A stretch of 64,000 nt of DNA from Thiotrichales bacterium (GTDB lineage: Bacteria; Pseudomonadota; Gammaproteobacteria; Thiomicrospirales; Thiomicrospiraceae), in the NCBI GenBank assembly GCA_016938655.1, contig JAFGUG010000011.1, positions 186,001 through 250,000 on the forward strand, given 5' to 3'. This document shows positions 62,558-64,000 of this stretch, in pieces. Each line of letters opens with the position of its first letter. Position 1 is the stretch's first letter. Position numbers and translations under genes: made by a program. The notes under the pieces are model-generated. The model searched no databases and was not told where the DNA came from. It worked only from the letters and a program-made list of their open reading frames with translations.

Positions 62558-63453
62558 CAACGAGTCTGCCAACCGTTTTAATTGTTGATGATATGGCAAC
62601 CAATCTTGAGGTGTTGTCTAAACTGTTAAAAACCGATTATCATGTTAAGGTTGCTAAAAGTGGTCAAAAAGCCCTTGAAATCGCCAACTCTGATGACAAG
62701 CCTGATCTGATTTTACTAGACATTGAAATGCCCGAAATCGATGGCTATGAGGTTTGCAGACAGTTAAAAAGTAATCCTTCAACCAACAGTATCCCCGTTA
62801 TTTTTTTAACGGCAAGAGACAGCCAAAGTGATGAAGAATTTGGTCTTAATTTAGGGGCGGTGGATTACATCGCAAAACCCTACAATCCAACCATTGTAAA
62901 AATCCGAGTACGTAACCATATGGCATTAAAGCTCAAAAGTGATTGGTTAGAAGAGCTTTCAATGATGGATGGTTTAACCAATGTTCCTAATCGTCGTTAT
63001 TTTGATAATGAATATGACAAGTACTTTAAACAAGCCATTAGAGAGTCGCAAAACCTTTTTATTGTGATGATTGATGTCGATGATTTTAAAGCCTATAACG
63101 ACCATTACGGGCATGGAAAAGGGGACGAGTGCTTGATAAAGATTGCGCACACTTTGCAAAGCAACTTAAAACGTCCTATGGATGTTTTGGCTCGCTACGG
63201 TGGCGAAGAGTTTGTTATCTTGCTCAAAGATATTGAGGATGCAGGTGCCTTACAAGTGGTGCAAGACTTAGTTGAAAGTATCGAGCAGCTTGGCATAAAG
63301 CACGCCTTCTCTTCCGCTTCTAAAAATGTGACAATCAGTGCCGGACTCTCTAAACATGCTCGTGGCCTAACCAAAGAATCACTCCTTACAAACGCCGATA
63401 ATGCCCTTTATCAAGCCAAAAAAGACCACAAAAATCGCTTTGTGTATTTGTAA
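62545..63453 (+). CDS. Response regulator diguanylate cyclase (REC-GGDEF)
   Basis: This 302-residue protein has a receiver (residues 10-125; phosphoacceptor in LILLDIEMPEIDGYE, lysine in YIAKPYNP) and a GGDEF domain with active-site RYGGEEFVILL near 218. An inhibitory I-site RPMD lies five residues upstream of GGEEF. It therefore probably makes c-di-GMP when phosphorylated by the overlapping hybrid kinase, with product feedback. The start is ATG within the end of the kinase gene. Confidence 0.95.
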   Translation: MEDLTTSLPTVLIVDDMATNLEVLSKLLKTDYHVKVAKSGQKALEIANSDDKPDLILLDIEMPEIDGYEVCRQLKSNPSTNSIPVIFLTARDSQSDEEFGLNLGAVDYIAKPYNPTIVKIRVRNHMALKLKSDWLEELSMMDGLTNVPNRRYFDNEYDKYFKQAIRESQNLFIVMIDVDDFKAYNDHYGHGKGDECLIKIAHTLQSNLKRPMDVLARYGGEEFVILLKDIEDAGALQVVQDLVESIEQLGIKHAFSSASKNVTISAGLSKHARGLTKESLLTNADNALYQAKKDHKNRFVYL

Positions 63454-63469
63454 GATGCGTTCTTAAATT

Positions 63470-63481
63470 AGCAGGCCTGCT
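63470..63481. repeat. AGCAGGCCTGCT palindrome (intergenic)
   Basis: A perfect copy in the 48-base gap between the cyclase and the convergent DUF2062 gene, followed on the plus strand by GATTTTTT, so it might double as a weak terminator. Confidence 0.9.
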
Positions 63482-63501
63482 GATTTTTTAAGATTTAACG
63501 T

Positions 63502-64000
63502 TTAAGAACGATGCAGTTTATTACGCATTTTGTTGAACGCGGTAATCCAATGAAACTTCAAAATAAACACATAGGTTGCAATGCCTATCAGCACACCTAA
63601 CAAGATATTTCCAAAAAAGAACGGTTGCCAAATTAACGGAAACACTTCGCTAAACCATAGTTCTGATCCGATGGTGATGCCATTGCTTTGCGCATACAAA
63701 TCTGGCGTACCTAAAATCCAGGTGCCAAACTTATAACCACCAAACCAAATTGGCCACATGGTTAATGGGTTAGTTATCCACGCTAAAGCGGTCGCTAATG
63801 GAATGTTGGCGCGAAGGTAATAAGCCAAAACAGAACCCAGTACCATTTGAAATGGAATCGGCAGCATCATACAAAACGTGCCAATAAAACCGGCACGGGC
63901 AAACGATTGACGATCGCCCGCCCAATACACGCGGTCTTTAAATCGCGGGAAATATTTATTCAAAAAGACCGAACGTTTGGTTCTTCTGCCAATTTGATGG
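63502..64000 (-). CDS. DUF2062 membrane protein, 5' end outside window
   Basis: The ORF track starts at a TTG at 63963, but the frame stays open to the window edge (RRTKRSVFLNKYFPRF), and DUF2062 proteins normally begin with such basic residues. The real start is thus probably beyond base 64000. The protein has a core SFARAGFIGTFCMMLPIPFQ, AWITNPLTMWPIWFGGYKFG, and about three membrane helices. The function of the family is unknown. Confidence 0.88.
   Translation of the reverse strand, partial: HQIGRRTKRSVFLNKYFPRFKDRVYWAGDRQSFARAGFIGTFCMMLPIPFQMVLGSVLAYYLRANIPLATALAWITNPLTMWPIWFGGYKFGTWILGTPDLYAQSNGITIGSELWFSEVFPLIWQPFFFGNILLGVLIGIATYVFILKFHWITAFNKMRNKLHRS

Noticed and set aside
63470-63488. 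Palindrome copies as ordinary Rho-independent terminators
   Set aside because: The core has no unpaired loop, most copies lie inside genes, and several intergenic ones lack a T-run, so termination cannot be their general function.

Overview
This window is most simply read as chromosomal DNA from a motile marine-type gammaproteobacterium. The evidence is a polar-flagellum gene order of the Vibrio/Pseudomonas/Shewanella kind (flagellins, flaG, fliD, fliS, flrABC, fliE-to-flhG, fliA, cheYZAW) followed by a gammaproteobacterial housekeeping block trxB / ftsK-lolA-rarA-crcB ... serS. The base composition and protein style would fit a sulfur-oxidising Thiomicrospira/Thiomicrorhabdus/Hydrogenovibrio-like organism, but that placement is an inference from memory and was not tested. 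No phage, transposase, integrase or CRISPR array was seen.

Layout. 1-249: tail of a TPR protein, cut by the window edge. 524-6777: two tandem flagellins, two FlaG-type proteins, a large FliD cap, FliS and a FliT-like protein, with sigma-28 type promoters in front of flaA and fliD. 6870-10558: flagellar regulators flrA (behind a clear sigma-70 promoter), flrB and flrC. 10643-31729: a sigma-54 promoter, then fliEFGHIJK, an MCP-like transducer, motAB, fliLMNOPQR, flhBAFG and fliA in close succession. 31759-35470: cheY, a terminator, cheZ, cheA and a cheW. 35596-38390, minus strand: an accessory set made of a FliK-like hook-length protein, a second CheW, a second CheY, a STAS protein and a stand-alone FlhB C-terminal domain (FhlB). 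38523-41972: cheR, cheB and a membrane MCP-like protein with a sigma-54-like promoter. 42160-44858: a small membrane protein, a NIF3/YqfO-like protein, a candidate small RNA, a FKBP-type prolyl isomerase and thioredoxin reductase. 45200-50430: ftsK, lolA, rarA, crcB. 50595-55782: glycine cleavage system gcvT-gcvH-gcvP with the ACT regulator gcvR. 55938-57869: serS, an Ogt-type methyltransferase-like gene and a tRNA-Ser(UGA). 58220-63453: a very large CHASE/PAS hybrid histidine kinase overlapping a REC-GGDEF diguanylate cyclase. 63502-64000: a DUF2062 protein cut by the right edge.

How the parts work together. The promoters suggest the usual flagellar hierarchy: sigma-70 drives flrA, FlrA/FlrC with sigma-54 drive the basal-body operon (and probably the second MCP), and FliA (encoded here) drives late genes such as flagellin and fliD. 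FlhF/FlhG set polar placement and number. CheYZAW with CheR and CheB make one chemosensory pathway; the minus-strand CheW/CheY/STAS genes look like additional pathway parts without their own CheA.

The most striking unexplained signal is a short iterated palindrome, AGCAGGCCTGCT. Ten perfect copies are present, plus one GCAGGCCTGC and several one-mismatch copies, in both coding and intergenic DNA, concentrated from 42 kb to the right end. Inside genes it usually reads in frame as S-A-G-L(-L) in poorly conserved parts of proteins. Around 0.004 perfect 12-mers would be expected by chance in 64 kb of equal-base sequence, so this looks like a genome-wide signature element of unknown function (HIP1-like or uptake-sequence-like).
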